From positions 8,246,001-8,310,000 of the forward strand of contig NZ_CP059399.1 of the NCBI RefSeq assembly GCF_013744875.1: 64,000 bases of DNA. The letters run 5' to 3'. Positions 29,089 through 39,009 of this stretch are shown in pieces. Source of the stretch: Nocardia huaxiensis (GTDB lineage Bacteria > Actinomycetota > Actinomycetes > Mycobacteriales > Mycobacteriaceae). The position numbers and the translations under genes were made by a program. Every line of letters begins with the position of its first letter. Within the stretch, counting starts at the first letter, position 1. The notes under the pieces are model-generated. The model was given only the letters and a program-made list of their open reading frames with translations. It was not told where the DNA came from and did not search any database.

Positions 29089-29407
29089 AATTTCGCGGGC
29101 CAGGTGCGCCCCCTGAATCCCCGTGAATCACACAGATATTCAGATTAGGACCGCAGGGTCCGAGCCACAGGCATAGAGGGCTCACCGCCGCCGGGATGCA
29201 GGCATCCCCACGTCTCGGAGCGGCGCAGCCGACCCTGAGAGTGGGGGCGGTCGGCCACCGCACTCGGCTCACTCAGTGAGCTGTCGTCATTGCCCGCCCC
29301 CTCCGCACTGCCGAATCCTGAATCCGATTCTCGAGTAGCCCGCTACTCTCCCGTCCCCGCGCGGCAGCCCTGATTCTGCTGCATGACAACCGATCACAGG
29401 AGCCCCC
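29089..29407. promoter_or_regulatory. Gene-free stretch with two palindromes
   Basis: No coding frame is convincing. It holds two short perfect palindromes: GCTCACTCAGTGAGC at 29267-29281 and GAGTAGCCCGCTACTC at 29333-29348. The second lies 60 bases before the start of the first small secreted protein and could be its operator. Regulators are unknown. Confidence 0.45.
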
Positions 29408-29938
29408 ATGGATGCCTTACGCAAGCGCGACCGGAACCGCACCCGTATACGAATTTCGGCGGCCGCCGCGGCGGGTCTGCTCGCCACCGTCATGTTCTCG
29501 GGCCCGGCGGGCGCGAAACCGGCCCCCGATGAATGGAATTGCGAGCAGGTCACCGCGGGTGGCGACCAACTGTGCCTGCACCTCAACCAGTTCATCGGCT
29601 GGTGGACGGGGTTCAATGCCGAGTATCGCCGGGTCGCCGATCAAGGACCGCCCGCCGAGAATGTCGAAATCTCTTGGGCGAGAACAGATTCCAAGAAATG
29701 GAAGACGTGCGATGCGACGAATGTCTGCTGGATGGTCGAACCGCCGACCCCGAACATGCCCGCCCAGGGTGTGACTACCTTCCCCGCGCAGGTCGCCGGC
29801 TGGGGTGGGGTCGTCGCCGTGGATGCCGCCGCCGACCTGCCGAGCTTCAGCTGCATCGCGATACAGGCCACCCTGTCCTCCAGCTACTACGTGAATCCGA
29901 TCCGCACCGATGTCGTCGCCGTCTGCCGCGACAACTGA
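29408..29938 (+). CDS. Small secreted hypothetical protein
   Basis: A 176-residue protein with a clear Sec-type signal peptide (arginine-rich start, then SAAAAAGLLATVMFSGPAGA). The mature part has six or so cysteines (EWNCEQ, QLCLHL, WKTCDATNVCWM, FSCIAI, AVCRDN), which likely form disulfides outside the cell, and a Trp-rich segment FIGWWTGF. No family is recognised. ACAGGAG precedes the ATG. It heads a run of three small secreted proteins on the same strand. Confidence 0.72.
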   Translation: MDALRKRDRNRTRIRISAAAAAGLLATVMFSGPAGAKPAPDEWNCEQVTAGGDQLCLHLNQFIGWWTGFNAEYRRVADQGPPAENVEISWARTDSKKWKTCDATNVCWMVEPPTPNMPAQGVTTFPAQVAGWGGVVAVDAAADLPSFSCIAIQATLSSSYYVNPIRTDVVAVCRDN

Positions 29939-29974
29939 CCCACTCGATCCACCCCGAAACACCAGGAGCAAAGC

Positions 29975-30397
29975 ATGTTCCGTCCGCGCAACGTGATCGC
30001 CGCCGTCTTCGCCGGCGCAACCCTCGCAGCTCTGGCCCCCACCGCCGCCGCCGACGTCAGCGTCTCCGGGTCCGGCCTGTCGAGCTCCAGACCTGTGGTC
30101 GGATGCGCCTCCACCCTCACCGCGTCCGGTTACGGTAGCCAGATCGGTAGGGGCACCGTGCATTTCACCATCTGGGTCGAGTCGACCGGCAGCACCGAGG
30201 TCTCCGGCGATTCCGAGATCGACTCATCCGGAAACGCCCGGATCGACTGGACGCCACGCAGTGCGGCCCGCTATGTGATCAGCACACAATTCCAGCCGTA
30301 CCTCCCCATCGGTCTGCCCTTCCCGCCGACGCACGACGAAGTTACCGTGTCCCAGGGCCTCAACCTCGGGTCCGTCTGCCTGCCGACGGGGAGTTGA
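29975..30397 (+). CDS. Small secreted Ig-like hypothetical protein, copy A
   Basis: A 140-residue protein with a signal peptide ending near AALAPTAAA. The mature part is beta-rich with two Cys (VGCAST and GSVCLP) and the segment SSGNARIDWTPRSAARYVIS, typical of a small Ig-like or bacterial beta-sandwich domain. The next gene encodes a relative with EGNARFDWTPAFSGVHRIT in the same place. ACCAGGAGC lies upstream of the ATG. Function is unknown; it may be a surface or secreted factor. Confidence 0.7.
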   Translation: MFRPRNVIAAVFAGATLAALAPTAAADVSVSGSGLSSSRPVVGCASTLTASGYGSQIGRGTVHFTIWVESTGSTEVSGDSEIDSSGNARIDWTPRSAARYVISTQFQPYLPIGLPFPPTHDEVTVSQGLNLGSVCLPTGS

Positions 30398-30402
30398 TCC
30401 GG

Positions 30403-30819
30403 ATGAACGCCCTTCGACGCCTGCCTGCGTCGGCGGCCGCGCTGATGATCTGCATGACGGCCGGCGGAACACTGGCCGCCGCTGCCCACGCGGACACGTC
30501 ATTGACCGTGTCGGTGCCGGGCCTCGGGTCGGTCAGCGCGGTGGGTCGCGGATGTACGACCACGGTGACCGCGAAGGCCACGGAGCCGTACCTGCCGTTG
30601 CCCCTGGAATTGCGATTCCTGGAGGACGAGAACTTCTTGGGCAGCAGCGTGACCGATGCCGAGGGAAACGCACGATTCGATTGGACCCCGGCCTTTTCGG
30701 GCGTCCACCGCATCACCGCGCTGTACTACGCCTGGACGGCCAAGGGACCGGTTCAGGTCCGAGCGGATACGAGCGTGCTGGTCGTCGAGGCATTGAGTAC
30801 CGGATCGACGTGCAGCTGA
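30403..30819 (+). CDS. Small secreted Ig-like hypothetical protein, copy B
   Basis: A 138-residue paralog of the preceding gene. It has a signal peptide (PASAAALMICMTAGGTLAAA, cleavage near AHA), two Cys (GRGCTT and GSTCS at the C-terminus) and the shared EGNARFDWTP block. GGGAG before the ATG at 30403 decides the start over a TTG at 30394. The previous stop lies only five bases upstream, so the pair is co-translated. A strong hairpin follows. Confidence 0.7.
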   Translation: MNALRRLPASAAALMICMTAGGTLAAAAHADTSLTVSVPGLGSVSAVGRGCTTTVTAKATEPYLPLPLELRFLEDENFLGSSVTDAEGNARFDWTPAFSGVHRITALYYAWTAKGPVQVRADTSVLVVEALSTGSTCS

Positions 30820-30842
30820 AGCCTGGAGATCGATGAACGACA

Positions 30843-30874
30843 AAGGCAGCGGCCCGGATTCGGGTCGCTGCCTT
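30843..30874. terminator. Bidirectional terminator between convergent genes
   Basis: AAGGCAGCG and CGCTGCCTT form a perfect 9-base outer stem, and CCCG/CGGG pair inside. It lies between the secreted-protein gene (plus) and hspR (minus) and can serve both. Confidence 0.8.
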
Positions 30875-30911
30875 CCTGGTGCCTGTCCGGTTCACACCGG
30901 GTGGGGCACGG

Positions 30912-31304
30912 TTACTGCTGTCGGCGGTTGCGGGGTTGCCAGACCACGAGGGCCGTACTGCGTTGGGGTGGAGTGAGATCCGGGCGGTAGCCCGCGCGGA
31001 GGCGGTCCACCTCGGACGCCAGTTCGGCGACTCGCTGCTGGAGTTCCTCGACCTGGTTGGTGAGTTCGATGATCCGTTTGATGCCGGCGAGGTTGACGCC
31101 CTCGTCCTGGGACAGGCGCTGCACCTCGCGGAGCAGCTCCACGTCCCGGTCGGAGTAGCGCCGGCCGCCGCCGGACGTGCGTTGGGGCGATACCAGGCCC
31201 AGGCGGTCGTAGGTGCGCAGCGTCTGGGCGTGCATGCCCGCCAGCTGTGCGGCCACCGAGATCAGGAAGTATTGCGCCTCGGCCTTCTTGGGATCGGAAC
31301 TCAT
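30912..31304 (-). CDS. hspR: MerR-family heat-shock repressor HspR
   Basis: A 130-residue MerR-type regulator. The winged helix reads HAQTLRTYDRLGLVSPQRTS (about 25-44) and GGGRRYSDRDVELLREVQRL; a coiled coil follows (about 80-105). HspR binds HAIR operators with DnaK as co-repressor and shuts off dnaK and clpB. It is the last gene of the dnaK operon; its ATG directly follows the dnaJ stop (TAAATG). Two HAIR-like sites upstream of dnaK and one upstream of clpB occur in this window. Confidence 0.93.
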   Translation of the reverse strand: MSSDPKKAEAQYFLISVAAQLAGMHAQTLRTYDRLGLVSPQRTSGGGRRYSDRDVELLREVQRLSQDEGVNLAGIKRIIELTNQVEELQQRVAELASEVDRLRAGYRPDLTPPQRSTALVVWQPRNRRQQ

Positions 31305-32477
31305 TTACGCACCTGCCCATCCAGCGCGTGGATCGAAGCCACTGGTCTTCTCCGCTTCGGCGTAGCGCCGCAGCGCTTCGGAAGCATTGTCGTCCAGCTT
31401 CTGCGGAACCGCGACCTTGACCGTGACCAGCAGGTCACCGGCGCCGCCGTCGCGCTTGGCGACACCGCGTCCGCGCACCCGCAGGGTGCGGCCGTCGGCG
31501 GTACCCGGGGGCACCTTGACGCCGACGCGGCCGTCCAGGGTGGGGACGGAAACCGTTGTGCCCAAAACCAGTTCGCTGTAGCTGACCGGCAGCACCAGGG
31601 TGAGGTCGTCGCCGTTGCGGCCGAAGACCTTGTCCTGGCTGACGTGCACGGTGACGTACAGGTCACCGGGCGGTGCGCCGCGCAGCCCCGCCTCACCCTG
31701 TCCGGCGAGCCGGATCCGTTGCCCGTCACGTACTCCCGGGGGAATGCGCACGGTGATGGTGCGGGTGCGGTTCTGGATGCCGGAGCCCCGGCAGTCCGGG
31801 CACGGATCGTCGATGATCGATCCGGTGCCCCGGCAGTCGTCGCAGGGTTCGCTGAATCCGAACGCGCCCTGGTTCCGGCTGACCACGCCGGATCCATTGC
31901 AGTGCGGGCAGACTCGCGGCGAGGTGCCGGGTTTCGCACCGCTGCCGTGGCAGGTGGTGCAGGCGGCCGGGCTGGTCATGCGCAGCGGAACCGTCACGCC
32001 CTGAGCGGCTTCGCGGAAGCCGAGGGTCGTCTCGGTCTCCACGTCGCTGCCGCGCCGCGGTCGCGACGAGGCCCGGGCGCCGCCCCGGTTGAACAGGCCG
32101 CCGAGCAGGTCGCCGAGGCCGCCGTCGGCGGCATTGGCGGTGCCGCCGCCGAAGATGTCGCCCAGGTTGAAGTCCTGGGTGAAACCGCCGGTCTGACCGT
32201 AGCCGCCGCCGGGCGAGAACCCGCCGCGACCGAAACCGCCACTGGCGAAGAGCCGGCGCGCTTCGTCGTATTCCTTGCGCTTCTCGGGATCCGAGAGCAC
32301 CGAATGCGCTTCGCTGACCGCCTTGAACCGCTCCTCGGCCTTGGTGTCACCCGGGTTCTTGTCCGGATGCAGGTCGCGGGCCAGTTTGCGGTATGCCTTC
32401 TTGACCTCGTCCTGCGTCGCGCTGGAGGAAATACCCAGCTCCTTGTAGAAGTCCTTCTCGAGCCACTCCCGGTTCAC
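31305..32477 (-). CDS. dnaJ: Co-chaperone DnaJ
   Basis: A 390-residue type I J-protein. The J domain (about 9-75) holds the HPD triad in [12 protein letters not shown], which stimulates DnaK ATPase. A Gly/Phe-rich linker and four CxxCxGxG zinc-finger repeats ([32 protein letters not shown]; about 160-225) follow, then the C-terminal substrate domains. A GTG start follows AGGAGGAGAT; an ATG seen inside that sequence is out of frame. It lies 24 bases after grpE and directly before hspR. It matches DnaJ1 of mycobacteria. Confidence 0.93.
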   Translation of the reverse strand: MNREWLEKDFYKELGISSSATQDEVKKAYRKLARDLHPDKNPGDTKAEERFKAVSEAHSVLSDPEKRKEYDEARRLFASGGFGRGGFSPGGGYGQTGGFTQDFNLGDIFGGGTANAADGGLGDLLGGLFNRGGARASSRPRRGSDVETETTLGFREAAQGVTVPLRMTSPAACTTCHGSGAKPGTSPRVCPHCNGSGVVSRNQGAFGFSEPCDDCRGTGSIIDDPCPDCRGSGIQNRTRTITVRIPPGVRDGQRIRLAGQGEAGLRGAPPGDLYVTVHVSQDKVFGRNGDDLTLVLPVSYSELVLGTTVSVPTLDGRVGVKVPPGTADGRTLRVRGRGVAKRDGGAGDLLVTVKVAVPQKLDDNASEALRRYAEAEKTSGFDPRAGWAGA

Positions 32478-32501
32478 CGGGCATCTCCTCCTCTCGCGGT
32501 G

Positions 32502-33136
32502 TTATCCGTTGTTACTGGCATCCGGGCCAGCGTTCGAAGAATCCGATTGCCCCGCAATCGAATCCGCTACCCCGTCGGTGACGCCGACCAGCGCGTGGCG
32601 CAGGACGCGATCGCCGAAGCGGTAGCCCTTGCGCATCACCATGCCCAGCACCGGGTTGTGCCCGGAGCCTTCGTGCTGCACGGCCTCGTGCAGCGTGGGG
32701 TCGAAAGCCTCACCCTCGCTGCCGAATTCCTCCAGGCCCTGCTTCTGCAGCGCGGTGACCAGCTTGTCCGCGACGCCCTTGAGGGGTCCGGAGTCGAGGT
32801 CGCCGTGCAGGCGGGCGCGGTCGAGATCGTCGAGCACGGGCAGCAGTTCGCTGACGACCTGCGCCTTGGCGGTGTCGATGGTGGCCTTGCGGTCCCGTTC
32901 GACGCGCCGCCGGTAGTTGGCGTATTCGGCGGTCAGGCGCTGCAGATCGGCGGTGCGCTCGGCCAGTTCGGCCGTGATCGTGTCGGCGATGGCGTCCGCG
33001 CTGTCGGGAGCTCCATCAGGCCCGAGGGCCGCGGCGGAGTCCTCCGCCGCGGCCTCGAAAACCTCACCCGTGGGCTCGAAGCGCCCCTCGAACGCAGCCG
33101 GATCGATGACCGGTTCCTGTTCCGGGTTCTGGTTCG

Positions 33137-33140
<4 letters not shown>
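32502..33140 (-). CDS. grpE: Nucleotide exchange factor GrpE
   Basis: A 212-residue GrpE. A long helix (about 60-110, [20 protein letters not shown]) precedes the compact beta domain with [14 protein letters not shown] and VLRHALVGV. It releases ADP from DnaK. The N-terminal 55 residues are acidic and disordered. Its GTG start overlaps the dnaK stop (GTGA), so translation is coupled. Confidence 0.93.
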
Positions 33141-34975
<1,835 letters not shown>

Positions 34976-35060
34976 GGTGAATCCTCCTAGTTGACTTACC
35001 TGCTGATGTGTCAGGACCCTGCGCCCCTGACACTGCATGGAGCACGGTCCCCAGCAACAC

Positions 35061-35133
35061 TGAGCGTGGTCGGCTCAATCCTGCACCCGGTTCGCTCCGA
35101 GTGCAACTCGAACTTGAGTCGCTTCCACTCAAC
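35061..35133 (-). promoter_or_regulatory. HspR operators (HAIR) upstream of dnaK
   Basis: A near-perfect HAIR lies at 35113-35133: CTTGAGT, seven bases, ACTCAAC (13 of 14 consensus bases). A weaker copy with the same seven-base spacer lies at 35061-35077 (TGAGC-N7-GCTCA). The two centres are about 54 bases apart, near five helical turns. They sit 85 to 160 bases before the dnaK start and are expected to bind HspR. Confidence 0.8.
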
Positions 35134-35218
35134 CTTGCACTGACTGGACCAACTAGCCAGGTCGGAGATCTATTCCGGAATCCGGGAAAAACTTTCGGGA
35201 GGGCTGTGCGGCCATTCT

Positions 35219-35256
35219 CCTCCCCGCCCGGCGAGCCTGATCAGCGGGCGAGGAGG
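35219..35256 (-). terminator. Terminator hairpin after the first DUF1707 gene
   Basis: CCTCCCCGCCCG and CGGGCGAGGAGG pair over 12 bases with one mismatch and enclose a 14-base loop, eight bases from the stop at 35264. Confidence 0.7.
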
Positions 35257-35263
35257 TGTCGGC

Positions 35264-36049
35264 TCAGCGCTGGACCGGATGGACCGCCAGCGGCTCGCCG
35301 GTCGTGCTGACCTCCAGGAAGCCGCCATTGGCCGAGGTGTCGGCGTAGATGCGCACGACCGCGTCCTCGCCCTGCTCGTGCTCGATGATCACGTGACTGA
35401 GCCCGGCGCCGGGCGCGCCGACCGTCTCCGGGGCCCCCGCCAGCAGCCGGGCCAGCGCCGGAACATCGAGGGTGGCCAGATCGATCGGCACCACATCGCT
35501 CGCGCGCGAGGACGTGCTGTAGGACCCGAAACCCTTGCGGTCGTAGCGAAGTCGTTCACTCTGGGTGCCCGCCGCCCGCTCCACCAGCACATAGCCGGGA
35601 TAGAGGGAGACCTCGTCGACCATGGTGTCGCCGAAGTGGGCCCGATACGCCTCGATGAAGGCCGCCAGCCCGGGACCGGTGGTCGGATCGGGCAGCGCCA
35701 CACCGGGATCCGCGACCCGGCCGACACACCCGCCGAGCGCTCCCAGCAGCGCCGCCACCAGAACGACGGCCGCCGCGGCCTGCCAGCGCCGCGACGGCGC
35801 GCGCCGATCCGGCCGCACCACGGGCGCGTCCGCGAGATTGCGGGGAATCTGCAGGTCGCCCAACAGCTTGTCCAGATCGCCGAAGGTGCTCGCGCGCATG
35901 GCCGCCGCGGTGCGCTGGGCGTGCTCGGCCGCGGTCAGCTCACCTTCGTCGCGGGCCGCGTCGAGCAGGGCGCAGGCGTCCACACGGTCGGTGTCGCGGA
36001 CGCGAATACCGCTGTGCCGATTGTCGATTCGTCGCCGGAACTCGGTCAT
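35264..36049 (-). CDS. DUF1707 membrane protein (one N-terminal domain)
   Basis: A 261-residue protein. A DUF1707 domain (about 14-65) reads IRVRDTDRVDACALLDAARD, LTAAEHAQRTAAAMRA and FGDLDKLLGDL. A single membrane helix follows (about 90-110; AAAAVVLVAALLGALGGCVG), then an outside domain (about 120-261). DUF1707 is a short helical module, common in actinobacteria, of unknown role. The outside part matches that of the next gene (AYRAHFGDTMVDEVSLYPGY against VYRAKFGDAQVDELSLFPDY). The cysteine in GGCVG might be a lipid site, but the context is not a normal lipobox. Confidence 0.75.
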   Translation of the reverse strand: MTEFRRRIDNRHSGIRVRDTDRVDACALLDAARDEGELTAAEHAQRTAAAMRASTFGDLDKLLGDLQIPRNLADAPVVRPDRRAPSRRWQAAAAVVLVAALLGALGGCVGRVADPGVALPDPTTGPGLAAFIEAYRAHFGDTMVDEVSLYPGYVLVERAAGTQSERLRYDRKGFGSYSTSSRASDVVPIDLATLDVPALARLLAGAPETVGAPGAGLSHVIIEHEQGEDAVVRIYADTSANGGFLEVSTTGEPLAVHPVQR

Positions 36050-36058
36050 CGCCCTGCC

Positions 36059-37168
36059 CTAACCCTGGAATTCCGAGATCCGCAGGACCGCGCCCGCCGG
36101 GCTCACCTCGAGGTAGCCGCGCTCCTCGGCGGTATTGCTTACGTAGATGCGCACGATCGAGACGGTGCCGCCGCCTCGCGTGGGCGAGGCGGTCTCGAGG
36201 TCGAAGATGAGGTGGCTCACCGTGCCGCCCGGCACCTTCACCGTGGCGGGCGCGTCCGCGAGCAGCCGCCCCAGCGCGGCCGCGTCCACCGCGGCCAGAT
36301 CGAAGACCGGCGTATCGGTCTTACGGGTGACCGGTTCCTTGCTGCCGCGATCGAATCCGCCGCGGTACTGGTAGTCGACCTGCCGGTTGGGCTGCCCCGG
36401 CACCATCCGCGTCAACGAGCCGTAGTCGGGGAACAGCGAGAGCTCATCGACCTGCGCGTCACCGAACTTGGCGCGATACACGTCGCGGAAATGCGTGAAC
36501 CCTTCCGCCGTGAGCAGATTCGGCGTGGCCACCACGCGGGGTTCGATCACGCCCAGGTCCACGGCGGGCCGCACCTCCGACGCCGGAGCCGTCCGGTCCA
36601 CCGAGAGGAAGCCCCCGACCGCCGCCATCGTCGCGACCACGGCGACCGCGCCCGCGAACCAATGCCTGCGGTGCGGCTGCGGTGGCCTGGGCGCGCCGGG
36701 CGCATCGGCGGGCCGTTGCAGATCCGCGGTGAGATCGGCCAGCTCACCCAAAGTCTTGGCCGCCCCGGCGAGTTCGGTGAGCGCCCGATGATCGTCCGCC
36801 GACAGCTGCCCGTCCCCGCGCGCCGCGTCCAGCACCGCACACGTGGCCGCCCGATCCCTGTCCCGCGCCCGGACCTCCCCCGGATACTCCGCCCGGCTCC
36901 CGCGCGTCCGCTTCGATTCCGCCTGCGGCAGCCCCAGATCCGCGGTCCCCGGCGACTCCTGCAAATCGGCCACCAGCCGATGCAGTTCCCCCAGCGTCTC
37001 GGCCTTCCCGGCCCGCTCCGACCGCTGGTGATACTCCGCGTTCCCGAGCTGCCCTTCCGCATAGGCCGCGTCGAGCCGCGCCCGAGTATTCACCCGATCG
37101 ATATCCCGCGCCCGCACCCGTCCGGCCGCGCCCGAAAACCCCGCCGATCCGGGCGACTTCGAAACCAC
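36059..37168 (-). CDS. DUF1707 membrane protein with two DUF1707 domains
   Basis: A 369-residue paralog of the gene at 35264. It carries two DUF1707 modules (about 16-70: VRARDIDRVNTRARLDAAYA; about 97-150: VRARDRDRAATCAVLDAARG) before one membrane helix (about 168-186) and the same type of outside domain. The next gene begins nine bases downstream, so the two form an operon. The start is GTG. The doubling of DUF1707 in one copy suggests the module is a dimerisation or binding unit. Confidence 0.75.
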   Translation of the reverse strand: MVSKSPGSAGFSGAAGRVRARDIDRVNTRARLDAAYAEGQLGNAEYHQRSERAGKAETLGELHRLVADLQESPGTADLGLPQAESKRTRGSRAEYPGEVRARDRDRAATCAVLDAARGDGQLSADDHRALTELAGAAKTLGELADLTADLQRPADAPGAPRPPQPHRRHWFAGAVAVVATMAAVGGFLSVDRTAPASEVRPAVDLGVIEPRVVATPNLLTAEGFTHFRDVYRAKFGDAQVDELSLFPDYGSLTRMVPGQPNRQVDYQYRGGFDRGSKEPVTRKTDTPVFDLAAVDAAALGRLLADAPATVKVPGGTVSHLIFDLETASPTRGGGTVSIVRIYVSNTAEERGYLEVSPAGAVLRISEFQG

Positions 37169-37207
37169 GGAAAGATCGTAAGCGCCGGTCCGGCATTCCG
37201 GTCCGGT

Positions 37208-37852
37208 TCACCGGGCAGCGGTCAGGATCTCCTCGGCCAAGTCGTGGTCGAGGGTGACTCGGACCAGGGCTGCGGCCAGGTCGGCGTCGTGGCCGTCGGG
37301 GTTGAGGCGGGCGAGGCCGGCGGGGTCGGTGGGGAGGTCGAGTTGTTCGGCGCCGCGCCGGGCGCGTTCGTCGAAGTGGGGGCGGATCCAGGTCCAGGTG
37401 TCCTGGACTTCGCGCAGGAAGATGTCCGCGCCGATCGGGCCGATGCCGTGGAACTGCTGGAGTAGGTCGGCTACCCGGCTGGATTCGCGGTTGGCTTCGG
37501 CGGCGAGTTTGCGCAGGTCACCCTGGTAGTAGTCGAGGATCATGGCCGCGTTCGCGCCGAGGCGGGTGGCGGTGGATTCGTCGTAGCGGCGGTAGCGGGC
37601 GCGGCCGAGGGCGTCGACGAGTTCCTGCCAGTCGGCGTCCGCGATGCGTTGCGCGGTGTTGTACCCGGAGGTGACGAGCTCTCTCGTGGCCGCCACCGCG
37701 AGGTCGGCGGAGATGCGGGTGCTCAATAGTTGAGCGAGCATCAGCAGCTGGAACAGGGGTGCGGGTTTGTCGGCCAGGCGGATGCCGGCCTCCTCCGCGT
37801 AACTGGTTCCGGCGCGTGCGAGTAGCGCGTGGACGACATCCTGTCTTGTCAT
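37208..37852 (-). CDS. HhH-GPD superfamily DNA glycosylase-like protein
   Basis: A 214-residue protein like endonuclease III without the iron-sulfur cluster (no C-terminal Cys set). The helix-hairpin-helix is in LLQQFHGIGPIGADIFLREV (about 129-148). LLMLAQLLSTRISADLAVAA matches the substrate pocket helix of the family. The Lys usual for bifunctional lyase enzymes is not evident, so it may be a monofunctional or inactive glycosylase. It lies 39 bases ahead of the DUF1707 genes on the same strand. Confidence 0.75.
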   Translation of the reverse strand: MTRQDVVHALLARAGTSYAEEAGIRLADKPAPLFQLLMLAQLLSTRISADLAVAATRELVTSGYNTAQRIADADWQELVDALGRARYRRYDESTATRLGANAAMILDYYQGDLRKLAAEANRESSRVADLLQQFHGIGPIGADIFLREVQDTWTWIRPHFDERARRGAEQLDLPTDPAGLARLNPDGHDADLAAALVRVTLDHDLAEEILTAAR

Positions 37853-37912
37853 GTGGCACCTGCCCTTCGGCCACTGTGCGCGTACCCGGTACGGCGCTTC
37901 TCACACCCGGAT

Positions 37913-38851
37913 TCAGTCGAGCAGCGGGAAACGGCCGGAGCCGAGGATGCCGGCGATGGCGTCCATCCGGGCTTGCGGCGCCGCGTAATCCGGGTGCGCG
38001 CCGATCACCGCCGCCGCGTCGTGCAGCCGCACCATCTGCTGCTCCGCCGCTTCGACGCTGCGGCCGCCGGGGGTCACCGGGTGGGCGGCGAAGGCGGGTC
38101 GGCGGGGATCGACGCGACCGAGTTGGAGGGCCTTGTCGACGCGGCGCGAACATTTGCAGAAGGCTTCCGGATCGGCCAGCCCGCAGGTCTTGGTGAGGAA
38201 GTTCCCGAGCCGTTTCTTGGCTCGCTCCAACCGTTTCCGGAAGGCGGCGGGCGTGGTCTCGGTGATCCACGCGGCTTCGGCGGAGCTCAGCTCGAAGACG
38301 TCGGCGAGCACGAACGCGACCCGTTCGTCCCGGGCCAGGCACTGCAGCATGGCCTGACTGCAGTTCAAGCGCACCTCGTGGGTGAGCAGCGTGCCCTCCG
38401 GGCCCCGGTAATCCTGTTCCGCCAGACCGTCTTTCAAGCCCTCCCCGAATTGGTCGAGGCTGAGCTGCGCAGTCTCCTGCGGAGTCTTGCGCCGCAGGTT
38501 CAGCAGGTGGTTGACCCCGACCCGGTACGCCCAGGTGAGCAGGCGCGCCTCGCCCCGCCAGGTGTCCAGGTTCTCGACCACGCGCAGCAGGATCTCCTGC
38601 ATGGCGTCCTCGGCGTCGGCGGGCCGCCACACCATGCGCAGGGCCAGCCGATAGATCGGATCCTGCAGCAGCAGAACGACTTCGCCGACAGCGGTCCGGT
38701 CTCCGGCCACCGCCCGTGCGACGAGCTCTCGCTCGACCGCCAGCGCTTGCTGATCGAGCACCCCGGGCGCTACGGCCGGTTCGAGCGTCCCGGACGCTGC
38801 GTCGTCGGCCGATTGCGATTCCGTCTGTTCCAGCTGCACGCCGCCCAGCAT
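37913..38851 (-). CDS. ECF-type sigma-70 family RNA polymerase sigma factor with Cys-rich tail
   Basis: A 312-residue sigma factor. Region 2 reads LALRMVWRPADAEDAMQEIL and LLTWAYRVGVNHLLNLRRK; region 4 reads LPRDERVAF-like LARDERVAFVLADVFELSSA and RKRLERAKKRLG. The extra C-terminal segment (about 215-312) begins TKTCGLADPEAFCKCSRRVD, with a C-x8-C-x-C cluster that could bind metal or sense redox state. Start is uncertain: ATG at 38851 is used here because a terminator hairpin (38905-38938) would leave no room for a promoter before a GTG at 38890. No anti-sigma gene is adjacent, consistent with self-contained control. Confidence 0.8.
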   Translation of the reverse strand: MLGGVQLEQTESQSADDAASGTLEPAVAPGVLDQQALAVERELVARAVAGDRTAVGEVVLLLQDPIYRLALRMVWRPADAEDAMQEILLRVVENLDTWRGEARLLTWAYRVGVNHLLNLRRKTPQETAQLSLDQFGEGLKDGLAEQDYRGPEGTLLTHEVRLNCSQAMLQCLARDERVAFVLADVFELSSAEAAWITETTPAAFRKRLERAKKRLGNFLTKTCGLADPEAFCKCSRRVDKALQLGRVDPRRPAFAAHPVTPGGRSVEAAEQQMVRLHDAAAVIGAHPDYAAPQARMDAIAGILGSGRFPLLD

Positions 38852-38904
38852 CGGCGCGCAACAGGCAACGTGCAAGCGGAAATTCGCCACCGGCAGCGGA
38901 AAGG

Positions 38905-38938
38905 GATCGGGGGCGAGGTGTGCACCTCGCCCCCGATC
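38905..38938 (-). terminator. Perfect hairpin after the dehalogenase gene
   Basis: GATCGGGGGCGAGGTG and CACCTCGCCCCCGATC form a perfect 16-base stem with a two-base loop, about 70 bases past the stop at 39010. Confidence 0.8.
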
Positions 38939-39009
38939 AGCCCTGCCACGGCCGTTTCAGATTACCGGTCGAGCACCGCCGGGGAGTCTCCTGCCGCGCG
39001 ATTTCCCGG

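Noticed and set aside
29042..29272. Small minus-strand Cys-rich frame of 76 codons
   Set aside because: No ribosome site, odd composition and no family likeness; it crosses palindromic intergenic DNA.
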